Part shown: piece by piece, positions 1 through 7,109 of the stretch
Layout: each line of letters starts with the position of its first letter
Position numbering within the stretch: the stretch's first letter is position 1
Position numbers and translations under genes: made by a program
Notes under the pieces: model-generated
Database searches by the model: none
The model's input: the letters and a program-made list of their open reading frames with translations, nothing else
What the model was told of the DNA's origin: nothing
Assembly: GCA_030654155.1 (NCBI GenBank)
Contig: JAURYA010000026.1
Coordinates: forward strand, 1 to 38,407
From: Sulfurimonas sp.
GTDB taxonomy: Bacteria; Campylobacterota; Campylobacteria; Campylobacterales; Sulfurimonadaceae
DNA length: 38,407 nt
Direction of reading: 5' to 3'

Positions 1-17
1 TCACCTTTTTTAAGCAT
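1..17 (-). CDS. 5' end of a leftward gene, cut by the window edge
   Basis: On the minus strand an ATG at 17-15 opens a reading frame (Met-Leu-Lys-Lys-Gly) that leaves the window. A good Shine-Dalgarno sequence, AAGGAG, lies a few bases upstream at about 22-27. Only five codons are visible, so the product cannot be named. The gene is divergent from the endonuclease gene and they share the spacer 18-139. Confidence 0.45.
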
Positions 18-139
18 TTGTCTCCTTTCAATTTTTTGAAAAAAGACTTTAACAAAATTAATTTGTTTCTTTAAGCTTTGGGTTGTAAAAACTACTTTTT
101 AGCAGCTTTTCATACTGCCTATTTTAACTCCGCCGTTGA

Positions 140-859
140 CAATTACTACTTTTAGCACTTATTAGCACCCTATTACTAGCTTCAAATGAATCGTTTGAAC
201 ACTCTAAAAAAGAGCTTCGTAAAATCTATCATGACCACCAGACAACGATATATTGTGATTGTAAGTATAACTACAAAGATAAGTCCAATATGATAGATAG
301 AAACTCTTGTGGTTATATACCACGCAATAAGTACACTGAAAAGGGCAAAAGAAACGAGAGGGCAAGACGCATAGAGTGGGAGCACATGATTCCTGCTGAA
401 AATTTTGGCCGCCAATTTTCTTGCTGGAGAGACGGCGCAACTCAATGTGTAGATAGTAAAGGTAAAGAGTTTAAAGGCCGTAAGTGCTGCGAAAAAGTTG
501 ATAAGCAGTATAAAATCATGCAAGCTGATATGCACAATCTTTATCCTGCTATTGGAGAACTCAATGCAGATAGGAGCAATTTCAGATTTGATTTTGAGGC
601 ACCTATAAAAGGACAATACGGCGAGTGCAGATTTGAAGTTGACTTTAAAGCCGAGAGAGCAAAAGTAAGAGAAGAGATAAGAGGCACGATTGTTAGAACC
701 TACCTCTATTTCAATAAACAATACAATATGAAACTCTCATCTCAAGAACTCCAAAAGTTTGAAGCTTGGGATAAAACCTATCCAAGTGATGAATGGGAGA
801 GAGCGCGCAACAAGCGTATTGAAAAAATACAGGGCAATAGCAATCTTTACATAAAGTAA
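140..859 (+). CDS. endA: Endonuclease I (EndA/Dns family), start codon unresolved
   Basis: This is a periplasmic or secreted nonspecific DNA endonuclease of the His-Me finger type. Seen: an N-terminal DHQTTIYCDCKY, then SCGY, RIEWEHMIPAENFG with the catalytic His, a CWRDG segment, DMHNLYP with the metal-binding Asn, and the family's C-terminal GNSNLYI. The protein matches E. coli EndA along its length but stops about 8 residues earlier. The conserved N-terminus lies upstream of the first ATG (290), so an ATG290 start would delete family residues. The frame is open back to a TGA at 137-139 and encodes a hydrophobic leader (LLLLALISTLLLAS), yet holds no ATG, GTG or TTG before 290. Only an ATT at 161 is available, and it has no ribosome site. 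Either a rare start is used or a small indel broke the signal peptide. The family call is firm; whether the gene is intact is not. Confidence 0.85.
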   Translation, partial: QLLLLALISTLLLASNESFEHSKKELRKIYHDHQTTIYCDCKYNYKDKSNMIDRNSCGYIPRNKYTEKGKRNERARRIEWEHMIPAENFGRQFSCWRDGATQCVDSKGKEFKGRKCCEKVDKQYKIMQADMHNLYPAIGELNADRSNFRFDFEAPIKGQYGECRFEVDFKAERAKVREEIRGTIVRTYLYFNKQYNMKLSSQELQKFEAWDKTYPSDEWERARNKRIEKIQGNSNLYIK

Positions 860-869
860 ATGAAGTATT

Positions 870-905
870 TATATATGTTCTTTGTCTACGACAAGAGAAT
901 ATATA
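870..905. terminator. Imperfect hairpin between convergent genes, possible bidirectional terminator
   Basis: Arms at 870-886 and 890-905 form a long stem, with TTCTTTGTC facing GACAAGAGAA (one bulge) and alternating AT pairs outside, around a 3-base loop. It overlaps the 3' end of the leftward acetyltransferase-like gene just past the endonuclease stop. There is no clean T-run on either side, so the termination role is tentative. Confidence 0.35.
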
Positions 906-1713
906 AAATAGTCAACACGCTTAATAGCATTAACTTCTTATAAACTAATAGGCTTTTTTCTAATTTATCAAGATGAGTAAATATACGCTGTTTGTCATTT
1001 TTCAAAAAAGAAACTTCAAACTGTAATTGTTGTTTATTTTCAAATAAATCGTATAAAGTTTTTACCGCATCAATTTTTTCAATACCATTAATATTATGTT
1101 CGATTTTCAAGGTACTTAATTTCTCTACATAAAAACTGTTTTCCGTAACATGAAAACCTAGATTTTTATATAGTTTATATCTTCGTTCAAAATTATCTTT
1201 TCCAGCATCTACGGGAGATAGCTTACCTTGTAGTTTATGATTTGGAATATATTTTTGGGCTAGTAATAGTATTTTATTAATAGCCAATGTGCCTACCCCA
1301 TACGATCTATATTGAGAATTAATCATAATACTGGAATCAAAGGAACAATTATTATCTAGCTGACATGTTAGTAGCCATTCATTGAAAGACTTACCATCTT
1401 TGTGTAATTTACCTTTATTATCGATTAAAAATAAATATTCTATCTTTAATGATATGTCTAAGCTTCTACAATTTTTACCACTCATTGTAAAATCAGTAAC
1501 ATCGTATTTGATATCAAATGAAAAATACAGTTCATAATCTGATTTTCTAGTTGAATAATAATAGTCTTTATACTGAACTGTTTTTATAGACATTATTTCG
1601 CCTTTGTTAAATTCAATACCACAATTATATGTTTTTGAATTATTATCGTAATTATGTAAAACAAAAATTCCATGAGCATTATTCATATAGCTTTTAGCAA
1701 TATTTATACACAT
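886..1713 (-). CDS. GNAT-like acetyltransferase domain protein with C-terminal membrane anchor
   Basis: I do not recognise a specific family. In the 275-residue protein, SQYRSYGVGTLAINKILLLA around residues 135-154 resembles the acetyl-CoA pyrophosphate-binding loop (Q/R-x-x-G-x-G/A) and following helix of GNAT enzymes. The later YKLYKNLGFHV resembles the usual GNAT 'Y-x-x-x-GF' strand. The last 20 or so residues (LMLLSVLTILYILLS) form a hydrophobic tail, suggesting a C-terminal anchor with the catalytic part in the cytosol. The gene is visibly more AT-rich than its neighbours and sits between an endonuclease gene and a tRNA cluster, consistent with acquired DNA. No good ribosome site precedes the ATG at 1713, and a second Met lies at residue 10. 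Substrate unknown. Confidence 0.6.
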   Translation of the reverse strand: MCINIAKSYMNNAHGIFVLHNYDNNSKTYNCGIEFNKGEIMSIKTVQYKDYYYSTRKSDYELYFSFDIKYDVTDFTMSGKNCRSLDISLKIEYLFLIDNKGKLHKDGKSFNEWLLTCQLDNNCSFDSSIMINSQYRSYGVGTLAINKILLLAQKYIPNHKLQGKLSPVDAGKDNFERRYKLYKNLGFHVTENSFYVEKLSTLKIEHNINGIEKIDAVKTLYDLFENKQQLQFEVSFLKNDKQRIFTHLDKLEKSLLVYKKLMLLSVLTILYILLS

Positions 1714-1789
1714 TGAGGCTTGAGCTGATACAAATAGATGGATTTTTTGATGTTTGTTAGTCGTAAACTCTTTTTGATGTAATTAAGCT

Positions 1790-1810
1790 TTGGTTGGAAA
1801 TAGGTTGGAA
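1790..1810. repeat. Degenerate copy of a tRNA-fMet 3' end, possible old attachment site
   Basis: TTGGTTGGAAATAGG at 1790-1804 matches the 3' end of the neighbouring tRNA-fMet gene (1868-1884, TTGGTTGCGGAAATAGG) except for a two-base gap. A shorter echo, GGTTGGAA, follows at 1803-1810. Such partial copies beside a tRNA can be left by integration and loss of mobile DNA. No integrase gene is visible, and the match is short. Confidence 0.35.
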
Positions 1811-1868
1811 AATTGTTTTAAAAAGAAAACTTAAAATCGTGTGATAAAATAAGAAAAAATTATGATTT

Positions 1869-1945
1869 TGGTTGCGGAAATAGGATTTGAACCTATGACC
1901 TACGGGTTATGAGCCCGTCGAGCTACCGAACTGCTCTATTCCGCG
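1869..1945 (-). tRNA. tRNA-fMet(CAT), initiator, copy 1
   Basis: Read on the minus strand, the 77-base gene folds as a cloverleaf with anticodon CAT and an encoded 3' CCA. It has both marks of an initiator tRNA: an unpaired C1-A72 at the end of the acceptor stem, and three consecutive G-C pairs at the base of the anticodon stem (GGG/CCC around CTCATAA). The T arm GGTTCAAATCC is intact. It is the last gene of the three-tRNA transcript. Confidence 0.95.
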
Positions 1946-1969
1946 ACATGCCTATAAATAGGGGGTTTG

Positions 1970-2044
1970 TGGATGGGGATATAGGATTCGAACCTATGAA
2001 TGGTAGCACCAAAAGCTACTGCCTTACCACTTGGCGAATCCCCA
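1970..2044 (-). tRNA. tRNA-Gln(TTG)
   Basis: The 75-base gene on the minus strand has a seven-pair acceptor stem (TGGGGAT/ATCCCCA) and a five-pair anticodon stem (GTAGC/GCTAC). Its loop TTTTGGT gives anticodon TTG, and a GGTTCGAATCC T arm and encoded CCA are present. The discriminator base reads T rather than the G familiar from E. coli tRNA-Gln. It lies between the two initiator genes and is probably co-transcribed with them. Confidence 0.93.
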
Positions 2045-2063
2045 TCATTTATAAAAAGAAAAT

Positions 2064-2140
<77 letters not shown>

Positions 2141-2177
2141 TCATTACAAACAAGGCTAGCTTGGTTGTTGGAGTGGA

Positions 2178-2206
2178 ATTATAGGCAAATAAGCTATCTT
2201 TGTCAA
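2178..2206 (-). promoter_or_regulatory. Consensus sigma-70 promoter of the tRNA cluster
   Basis: On the minus strand TTGACA (2206-2201) and TATAAT (2183-2178) are both perfect consensus and are separated by exactly 17 bases. The expected start is near 2171, about 30 bases before the first tRNA at 2140. A fully consensus promoter fits a stable-RNA operon that includes initiator tRNA. Confidence 0.88.
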
Positions 2207-2262
2207 GGAGATTGCTGTTAAATTATAAAAGGTGGTTTTGAACTCAAATTAATCAACATTTA

Positions 2263-2270
2263 TATATAAT
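2263..2270 (+). promoter_or_regulatory. Probable -10 region of ribB
   Basis: TATATAAT lies 28 bases before the ribB start, with a T-rich stretch upstream and no clear -35, as is usual for Campylobacterota housekeeping promoters. An AAGAAG ribosome site follows just before the ATG. Confidence 0.5.
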
Positions 2271-2297
2271 TCGCCCAATCAAAATAAAGAAGAATAT

Positions 2298-3326
2298 ATG
2301 ACACCTACACAAAGAGTACTGGAAGCAATTGAAGAGATTAAAAGAGGGCGTATGGTCATCATGATTGATGATGAGGATAGAGAAAATGAGGGCGATTTGG
2401 TTTACGCTTCTGCTTTTTCAACTCCCGCACATGTTAATTTTATGGCGACTCATGCAAGAGGGCTTATCTGTGTTGCAATTAGTAAAAGTATCGCAACCCG
2501 CCTTGAATTAAATCCGATGGTTAGTTCAAATACATCTTCATATGAAACTGCATTTACGGTTTCTGTTGATGCAAAAAATGCTTTGACCGGCATTTCGGCA
2601 TCTGAGAGAGATGATACCATCAAGATTTTGGCAAACCCTATAAGTCATGCGGATGAGCTTGTAAAGCCGGGGCATATATTTCCTCTAATAGCAAAAGAGG
2701 GTGGTACGCTTATTAGAACAGGACACACTGAGGGTTCGGTTGACCTGTGCCGTTTAGCGGGTCTTAGCGAATCTGCCGTAATATGTGAAATCATCAAAGA
2801 AGACGGCACAATGGCACGACGTGACGACTTAGATGTATTTGGCGAGAAACATACACTTAAAACTGTTTTTATCTCAGATATTGTCGAGTATCGTCTTGCA
2901 AATGAGAGGCTTGTGAGTGAGGTCTGTGTTGAAGATATAGAATTTTTCAGTACAAAAGTTAAAAAATATACATTTGCGGATCACGACAAAATAGAACATA
3001 CCGTAATTGTATTTCATAAGGTAACTTCGATAGCAAATGTAAGAGTTCATAATGTTATACCGGATATCGAATTTCTCTTAAATCAAAAAAAATATAGCAA
3101 CCTGATTGCTTCTATTGAGTACTTAAAGCAAAATAGCGGAGTATTGATTTTTATAAACAAACCTACTCATAACGACAATGCAGCTATTAAAGAGTTTGGA
3201 ATCGGCGCGCAGATACTAAAATCTTTTGGAGTTTCAAAAATGAATCTTATCTCTTCACTTAGCCATACCGAGTTTGTAGGTCTTAGCGGTTTTGGGCTAG
3301 AGATTAACGAAGTTATAAATATCTAA
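2298..3326 (+). CDS. ribB: 3,4-dihydroxy-2-butanone 4-phosphate synthase with GTP-cyclohydrolase-II-like tail
   Basis: This enzyme makes the four-carbon unit of riboflavin from ribulose 5-phosphate. Residues 1 to about 200 form the RibB domain, with the metal and substrate motifs DDEDRENEGDL near residue 24 and RTGHTEGSVDLCRLAGL near 139. Residues from about 205 to 342 resemble the C-terminal half of RibBA in length and fold pattern. They lack the zinc-binding cysteines and the arginine-rich active site expected of GTP cyclohydrolase II. I infer that only the RibB half is active and that a separate RibA exists elsewhere, as in related RibBA-like proteins of this phylum. Start: ATG at 2298 behind AAGAAG. 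The flavin theme continues in the next gene, apbE, 15 bases downstream. Confidence 0.92.
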   Translation: MTPTQRVLEAIEEIKRGRMVIMIDDEDRENEGDLVYASAFSTPAHVNFMATHARGLICVAISKSIATRLELNPMVSSNTSSYETAFTVSVDAKNALTGISASERDDTIKILANPISHADELVKPGHIFPLIAKEGGTLIRTGHTEGSVDLCRLAGLSESAVICEIIKEDGTMARRDDLDVFGEKHTLKTVFISDIVEYRLANERLVSEVCVEDIEFFSTKVKKYTFADHDKIEHTVIVFHKVTSIANVRVHNVIPDIEFLLNQKKYSNLIASIEYLKQNSGVLIFINKPTHNDNAAIKEFGIGAQILKSFGVSKMNLISSLSHTEFVGLSGFGLEINEVINI

Positions 3327-3341
3327 TAAAATATCTAAAAT

Positions 3342-4310
3342 TTGAAAATATTAATCCTCTTTTTATCTCTGTTTTGGCTTCTAGAGGCCAAAATGGTATC
3401 ACGAACACAAGTAATTATGTCTACTTTTATAACTATCTCCGTAGATGAAAAGAACGCAAATCTCATAACTGACGGGTTTGATATTATAAAAAATATTGAG
3501 ATGTCACTCTCTTCATACAATCCAAAAGCCAGAATATATTTGTTAAATAAAAATCTACATGTAGAAGTTGACGATAATGTTTACGAATCGCTTAGTTTGT
3601 GTAAAAAGTATTACGCCGCAACGGACGGATATTTTGATATTACGGTAGGCTCGATAACAAAAGATTTGTATGGATTTGGAGAGAGCGAGAGGGTCGCTAC
3701 TCCTCTTGAGCTTCAGGATGCAAAAGTTGATATTGACGGTTTGCGTTTTAATGAAAAAGAGGCTTTTATAGATAAAGGCATAAAGGTTGATTTGGGTGGA
3801 ATGGGAAAAGGCTTTGCTGTAGATAAAGTCGCAGACTATTATAAGAGCAAAGGCGTTAATAGTGCCGTAATTTCTGCAAGTGGAGATATACGATGTTTAT
3901 CAGTATGCAAGATGGATGTTCAAGATCCATTTGTTGAAGATGGCTCTTTACTCTCTTTTGAAACTACAAAAGATGATTTAGGCATAACGACAAGCGGAAA
4001 CTACAACAGATATGTTGAATCTACAAAAAACAATCATCTTATAGACCCAAAAGCTAAAAAACCGCAAACTTCCTTTATCTCCATAACGCTCATTGGCGAG
4101 CTCTCTAGCAGTGATTTGGATGCTTATGCTACTGCTGCGAGTGTTATGCCTACAAAGAAGACTTATGAGTTTTTAGACGCTCTTGAAGTAGGTTATATTA
4201 TCATGCAAAGCGATGAAGAGATTGTTATAAGTAAAAACATAGCTAAATATGCAAAAAACTTAACTGTAAGTGATACTTTGAAAAAGCAACCAAGAGATAT
4301 AAAGAAGTAG
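3342..4310 (+). CDS. apbE: FAD:protein FMN transferase (ApbE family), exported
   Basis: ApbE takes FMN from FAD and links it covalently to a threonine of target proteins outside the cytoplasm. Seen: a TTG start and a short signal peptide (MKILILFLSLFWLLEAKM). Then come family motifs DLGGMGKGFAVDKV near residue 150, SASGDIRC near 178, GITTSGNYNRY near 212, HLIDPK near 233 and DAYATAASVM near 260. The length of 322 residues is normal. It begins 15 bases after ribB in the same direction, so the two flavin genes may be co-transcribed. Its last 51 bases overlap the end of a convergent membrane-protein gene. The obvious local substrate is the FMN-binding protein encoded at 5163-5690, which carries the ApbE target motif. 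No strong ribosome site precedes the TTG, so the start is less certain than the family. Confidence 0.92.
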   Translation: MKILILFLSLFWLLEAKMVSRTQVIMSTFITISVDEKNANLITDGFDIIKNIEMSLSSYNPKARIYLLNKNLHVEVDDNVYESLSLCKKYYAATDGYFDITVGSITKDLYGFGESERVATPLELQDAKVDIDGLRFNEKEAFIDKGIKVDLGGMGKGFAVDKVADYYKSKGVNSAVISASGDIRCLSVCKMDVQDPFVEDGSLLSFETTKDDLGITTSGNYNRYVESTKNNHLIDPKAKKPQTSFISITLIGELSSSDLDAYATAASVMPTKKTYEFLDALEVGYIIMQSDEEIVISKNIAKYAKNLTVSDTLKKQPRDIKK

Positions 4311-4706
4311 AGCCAAAAAAGTAAAAAATGAGAATAGTTTCATATATGCAAAGAACTCAAATCCGCCGATAATCATAAACGGCGTAAAAATCTCAAGAAG
4401 TGCGACGATAAAAGCGGCATAGACCAAAAGAGTTATATTTTCTTTGTATCTCAAATCAGCAAAGACCAAAAAGTGCAAAAGCACCATCGCAAAAAGCCCA
4501 AAGACAAAAATGTGAGGCAATACTATCTTTAAAATCCCGCCGGCACTCTGAGCAGTAATAAATTTCTCTTCATTGCCAGTGTAGTACTCCAAAACCCCAC
4601 TAAAGCTAAAGCCTATTTTGTGCTCAAACAGCATAAGCGCACTGACAATCAAAAGCAGCGAAAAAGCCAGATAGTAGAGTATTGAGAGCTTATACGCTTC
4701 TTGCAT
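4260..4706 (-). CDS. Small four-helix membrane protein with membrane histidines
   Basis: I do not recognise the family. The 148-residue protein has about four predicted membrane helices (roughly 10-27, 58-84, 91-113, 117-145). Histidines stand at 29, 65 and 78; H65 and H78 fall inside the second helix. Such histidines are compatible with b-type haem binding, but no cytochrome b motif is definite. The ATG at 4706 follows GGAAG and overlaps the end of the upstream membrane-protein gene by 17 bases, so the two are translationally linked. It is the last gene of the leftward FMN-binding-protein operon, and its 3' end runs 51 bases into the convergent apbE. A likely role is as a membrane partner passing electrons to or from the flavoprotein; this is inference from context. 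Confidence 0.75.
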   Translation of the reverse strand: MQEAYKLSILYYLAFSLLLIVSALMLFEHKIGFSFSGVLEYYTGNEEKFITAQSAGGILKIVLPHIFVFGLFAMVLLHFLVFADLRYKENITLLVYAAFIVALLEIFTPFMIIGGFEFFAYMKLFSFFTFLALLLYISWLLFQSITYS

Positions 4707-5163
4707 TTAACTTCCAAAAAGAGTAAAAAATCATATAAATAGCCACAAGATGCCAGAGAAAATAGCTAATTACATAGATATCTATAAAAAACTTTGAGGT
4801 ATAAAAAGCCAAAGGAAGCGAGAAAAGCGATATGAGAGCGCTAATCATAAGAGCGTTTGTGATGATATTTCTGCTTCTTTTTGCAACCCTTATAAAAACC
4901 GCGCTGAGAGTTAGCAGAATCATCATGATAAAGAAAATCTGAGTATGCCAAAACTCTAAAAAAGAAGATTCATTTATAGGGTCTATATATGCCTCTTCAC
5001 TCCCAAACAGCGTGGAACTTACAGCATCTGCGGATATCCCAAAACTAGATTTCATAACAAAAATATCCGATACGATATACAGGAGTATAAAAAAAAGAAA
5101 GCCTTTTAAAATAAGGCTCATAGCGCTATCTTTTTGAAGATTTTTGATTACTGTAAATTTCAC
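4690..5163 (-). CDS. Small four-helix membrane protein, partner of the FMN-binding protein
   Basis: No family is recognised. The 157-residue protein has a positively charged N-terminus and about four membrane helices (roughly 17-36, 70-91, 98-120, 126-150). Histidines H73 (FWHTQ) and H138 (LWHLV) lie in the second and fourth helices, a spacing that could allow two-histidine haem ligation. The start is GTG at 5163, whose last base is shared with the TAG stop of the FMN-binding-protein gene; AAGG in that gene's end serves as ribosome site. Together with the following gene it looks like a two-subunit membrane unit dedicated to the exported flavoprotein. The haem proposal rests only on histidine placement. 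Confidence 0.75.
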   Translation of the reverse strand: MKFTVIKNLQKDSAMSLILKGFLFFILLYIVSDIFVMKSSFGISADAVSSTLFGSEEAYIDPINESSFLEFWHTQIFFIMMILLTLSAVFIRVAKRSRNIITNALMISALISLFSLPLAFYTSKFFIDIYVISYFLWHLVAIYMIFYSFWKLNARSV

Positions 5164-5690
5164 TATTTGCCTTTTAAAACTTCATTATAAAGGGCAAAAG
5201 CAATTTTTGAGCCGTCGACAAAACTTTTAGCACTTAGTGTTGCACCGGTTATGGTTGGAATATCTTTAGAGAGATTTAGTGGCGTTTGGGTTTTTACATT
5301 CTCAAATTGTGATATCCACTTTTTTGAAGGTATATACTCCATAGGTTCGTTGAAGGCTATAATCTCCATGCCTTTTAAAACAGAGTCTGTTGAGATTAAG
5401 TAGAGAACAACACCGTTTTTTGAGCGTATTTTTTTGTTGATTAAAATCCCGTAACCAATAATTTTGCCGTTTTGCTCGGCTTTAAACACTTTAAAAATAT
5501 TACTTTCAAGTTTTACATTCGACTCATCTTGAATTTTTTTTGCCTGAATGTTTGTCAATAAAATATTATCTTCGCTTATTTTACTTTTTGCTCCATAGCT
5601 TTGATTCATAGCATCAATTGGTGAAATAAGCATTTTGGCACTCAGGGGAAGTGCCAAAAAAATAAGAAGATATAGTAAAAGTTGTTTCAT
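5163..5690 (-). CDS. Exported FMN-binding domain protein (ApbE target)
   Basis: The 175-residue protein has a signal peptide (MKQLLLYLLIFLALPLSA) and one FMN-binding domain of the type found in NqrC, RnfG and many periplasmic reductases. The sequence DIPTITGATLSAKSF contains the flavinylation motif (S/T)GAT-x-(S/T), so Thr151 is the predicted covalent FMN site. A longer frame extends upstream to 5849, but the ATG at 5690 follows AGGAG and starts exactly at the signal peptide. The gene leads a tightly packed operon with two membrane proteins and has its own near-consensus promoter. The porin gene lies upstream on the same strand and apbE at the other end. It probably carries electrons in the periplasm; the final acceptor is unknown. 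Confidence 0.88.
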   Translation of the reverse strand: MKQLLLYLLIFLALPLSAKMLISPIDAMNQSYGAKSKISEDNILLTNIQAKKIQDESNVKLESNIFKVFKAEQNGKIIGYGILINKKIRSKNGVVLYLISTDSVLKGMEIIAFNEPMEYIPSKKWISQFENVKTQTPLNLSKDIPTITGATLSAKSFVDGSKIAFALYNEVLKGK

Positions 5691-5717
5691 AATAAGAAGT
5701 GCTCCTAAGTTTTGCGG

Positions 5718-5746
5718 ATTGTATAAAATAAATTTTTTTTTGTCAA
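5718..5746 (-). promoter_or_regulatory. Near-consensus promoter before the FMN-binding-protein operon
   Basis: On the minus strand TTGACA (5746-5741) and TACAAT (5723-5718) are separated by 17 bases, with transcription expected to start near 5711, about 21 bases before the ATG. A second TTGACA lies 13 bases further upstream (5759-5754). The operon may therefore be expressed independently of the porin. Confidence 0.7.
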
Positions 5747-5757
5747 TGAACTTTGTC

Positions 5758-5781
5758 AATAAGAGCAAAAGAGCTCTTATT
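5758..5781 (-). terminator. Hairpin directly after the porin stop codon
   Basis: A perfect 9-base inverted repeat, AATAAGAGC and GCTCTTATT, flanks a 6-base loop and touches the porin stop codon at 5782. In the porin direction no T-run follows, so it may be a weak terminator or an mRNA 3'-end stabiliser separating porin from the FMN operon. Confidence 0.5.
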
Positions 5782-7026
5782 TTAAAAAATAAATCCCATA
5801 GAGAGGCTGAAAGTATCAGAATCAACTCCGCCTTGGCTCTGCATCGCATAGTCGGCTTTTAGAACAACCTGTTCATGCGGGAAGTAGTTTATGCCAAATG
5901 TCGTTGTGTCAATAGAATCAAGCGAACTTCCGTCTGTTTTTTTATCGGCACTGTTGATGCTCTCAAATTGAACAAAAATAGGTAATTTATTGCCTGATGA
6001 ACTTAAAGTTAAAAGGTCATAGCTAAGGTTTAAATAGCCGCCCTTTGCTTTGGTTTGAGACGGTAGTGTTGCGCTTGGAGTCAGATCCTCTGCATCTGAG
6101 CGACGAGCCTCGGCATATGTCCCGTATGCTCTAAATCCTTTTATTTTGTAGTCTGCATGAATATCGAACATATTTATATTTGAGTCCATATAAGCCGAAG
6201 CACCTGCCAAAAGACCGTTAATGTCTGTATAATCTAGCCTTGCTACAAAACCTAGTTTTGGGTCGCTGTTTGTAAACGAGCCGCCACGTGCGTTTCTTAA
6301 CCAGCTTGTATCACTGTCTATTGTCGGATTTAGTGCGGTAACTCCTGCAACTTTATACTCCAACCCTTCAAAAACATCTCCGTAAACCATTACGCCGCTC
6401 TCATGCCAAGTCGTAGGAATTATCTGTTTTGCCGTGTTTGGTCTTTGAACGGTTGTAAAAAGCGTCGGCTCATGTCTTTCGTTTATAAGTCCCATCGGCA
6501 TTAACATGTTACCGACCCTGATATTTGCATTTTCGTTGATTAGAAAGTCAAGATAAATGAACTCAACTATTACTTCTCCGCCCTCTGCAGTGCCGCCGTC
6601 ATTTGCCACTCCGCCGTGTTCAAATTCAAGCTCTACGTTCAGAAGGATATTGTCAGTAAACTTATAACCTATATATGGAACAAATCTATATACGTCAACT
6701 TTAGAGCTGTTTGAGCCGCTCTCTTTATTTGTATGTGAGTAGTACATCTCGCCATAACCGCCGATACTTAAAGGCGATTTTGAGTAGTAGACTTTTGATG
6801 CCGCAGCACCAAGTCCGCTATGAGAAGCTTCATTGTCAACCGTTGTGTAGTTGAAACCTGTCTGCAGATTGCTTGTTTCATCCGTTAAGATTTTAGTCTG
6901 CTCCTTAAGTTGTGTTATCTCTTTTCTAAGCTCCTCTATATCCGAAGCAGTATCCGCTTGCAAAGTGCTTGAGAGCATAATCGCCGCAGCCATGCTTAAA
7001 CCTAGTTTGTTGTTAAATAATTTCAT
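5782..7026 (-). CDS. Outer-membrane porin with N-terminal coiled coil, putatively iron-regulated
   Basis: A 24-residue signal peptide ends at LQADTASD. A short coiled coil (EELRKEITQLKEQTKILTDE) follows, and then a beta-barrel-like sequence of alternating strands ending in FIF, the terminal aromatic typical of BAM substrates. It resembles the phosphate-selective porin O/P superfamily, but the ion it passes cannot be read from the sequence. The ATG at 7026 follows an AGAGGAAAAAAG ribosome site. Two Fur-box-like sites lie within 105 bases upstream, suggesting repression when iron is plentiful. The product could deliver iron species to the flavin and membrane proteins encoded downstream, though that operon also has its own promoter. 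Length 414 residues. Confidence 0.85.
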   Translation of the reverse strand: MKLFNNKLGLSMAAAIMLSSTLQADTASDIEELRKEITQLKEQTKILTDETSNLQTGFNYTTVDNEASHSGLGAAASKVYYSKSPLSIGGYGEMYYSHTNKESGSNSSKVDVYRFVPYIGYKFTDNILLNVELEFEHGGVANDGGTAEGGEVIVEFIYLDFLINENANIRVGNMLMPMGLINERHEPTLFTTVQRPNTAKQIIPTTWHESGVMVYGDVFEGLEYKVAGVTALNPTIDSDTSWLRNARGGSFTNSDPKLGFVARLDYTDINGLLAGASAYMDSNINMFDIHADYKIKGFRAYGTYAEARRSDAEDLTPSATLPSQTKAKGGYLNLSYDLLTLSSSGNKLPIFVQFESINSADKKTDGSSLDSIDTTTFGINYFPHEQVVLKADYAMQSQGGVDSDTFSLSMGFIF

Positions 7027-7043
7027 CTTTTTTCCTCTTAGTT

Positions 7044-7062
7044 GAATTTGATAAGCATTATC
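7044..7062. promoter_or_regulatory. Fur-box-like site, proximal to the porin
   Basis: GAATTTGATAAGCATTATC matches the classical 19-base Fur consensus at 15 positions by my alignment, including the GATAA and ATTATC blocks. It lies 18 bases before the porin ATG, within the probable mRNA leader or promoter. Confidence 0.55.
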
Positions 7063-7109
7063 GTTGCTTTCTGAGTAACATTGTAGTTTATTGTATCTTA
7101 AGCTAATAT

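Noticed and set aside
182-721. A 179-codon leftward frame opposite the endonuclease gene, with hydrophobic stretches.
   Set aside because: It is the antisense of a convincing EndA coding sequence and has no recognisable domain or ribosome site.
71-1793. The 11-base direct repeat TTAAGCTTTGG at 71-81 and 1783-1793 flanks the endonuclease and acetyltransferase-like genes and could be att sites.
   Set aside because: An 11-base match in 1.8 kb of AT-rich DNA is quite likely by chance, and the flanks do not extend the match.
5691-5849. Upstream extension of the FMN-binding protein to 5849.
   Set aside because: It runs through the promoter, the hairpin and the end of the porin gene; the ATG at 5690 has a ribosome site and a full signal peptide.
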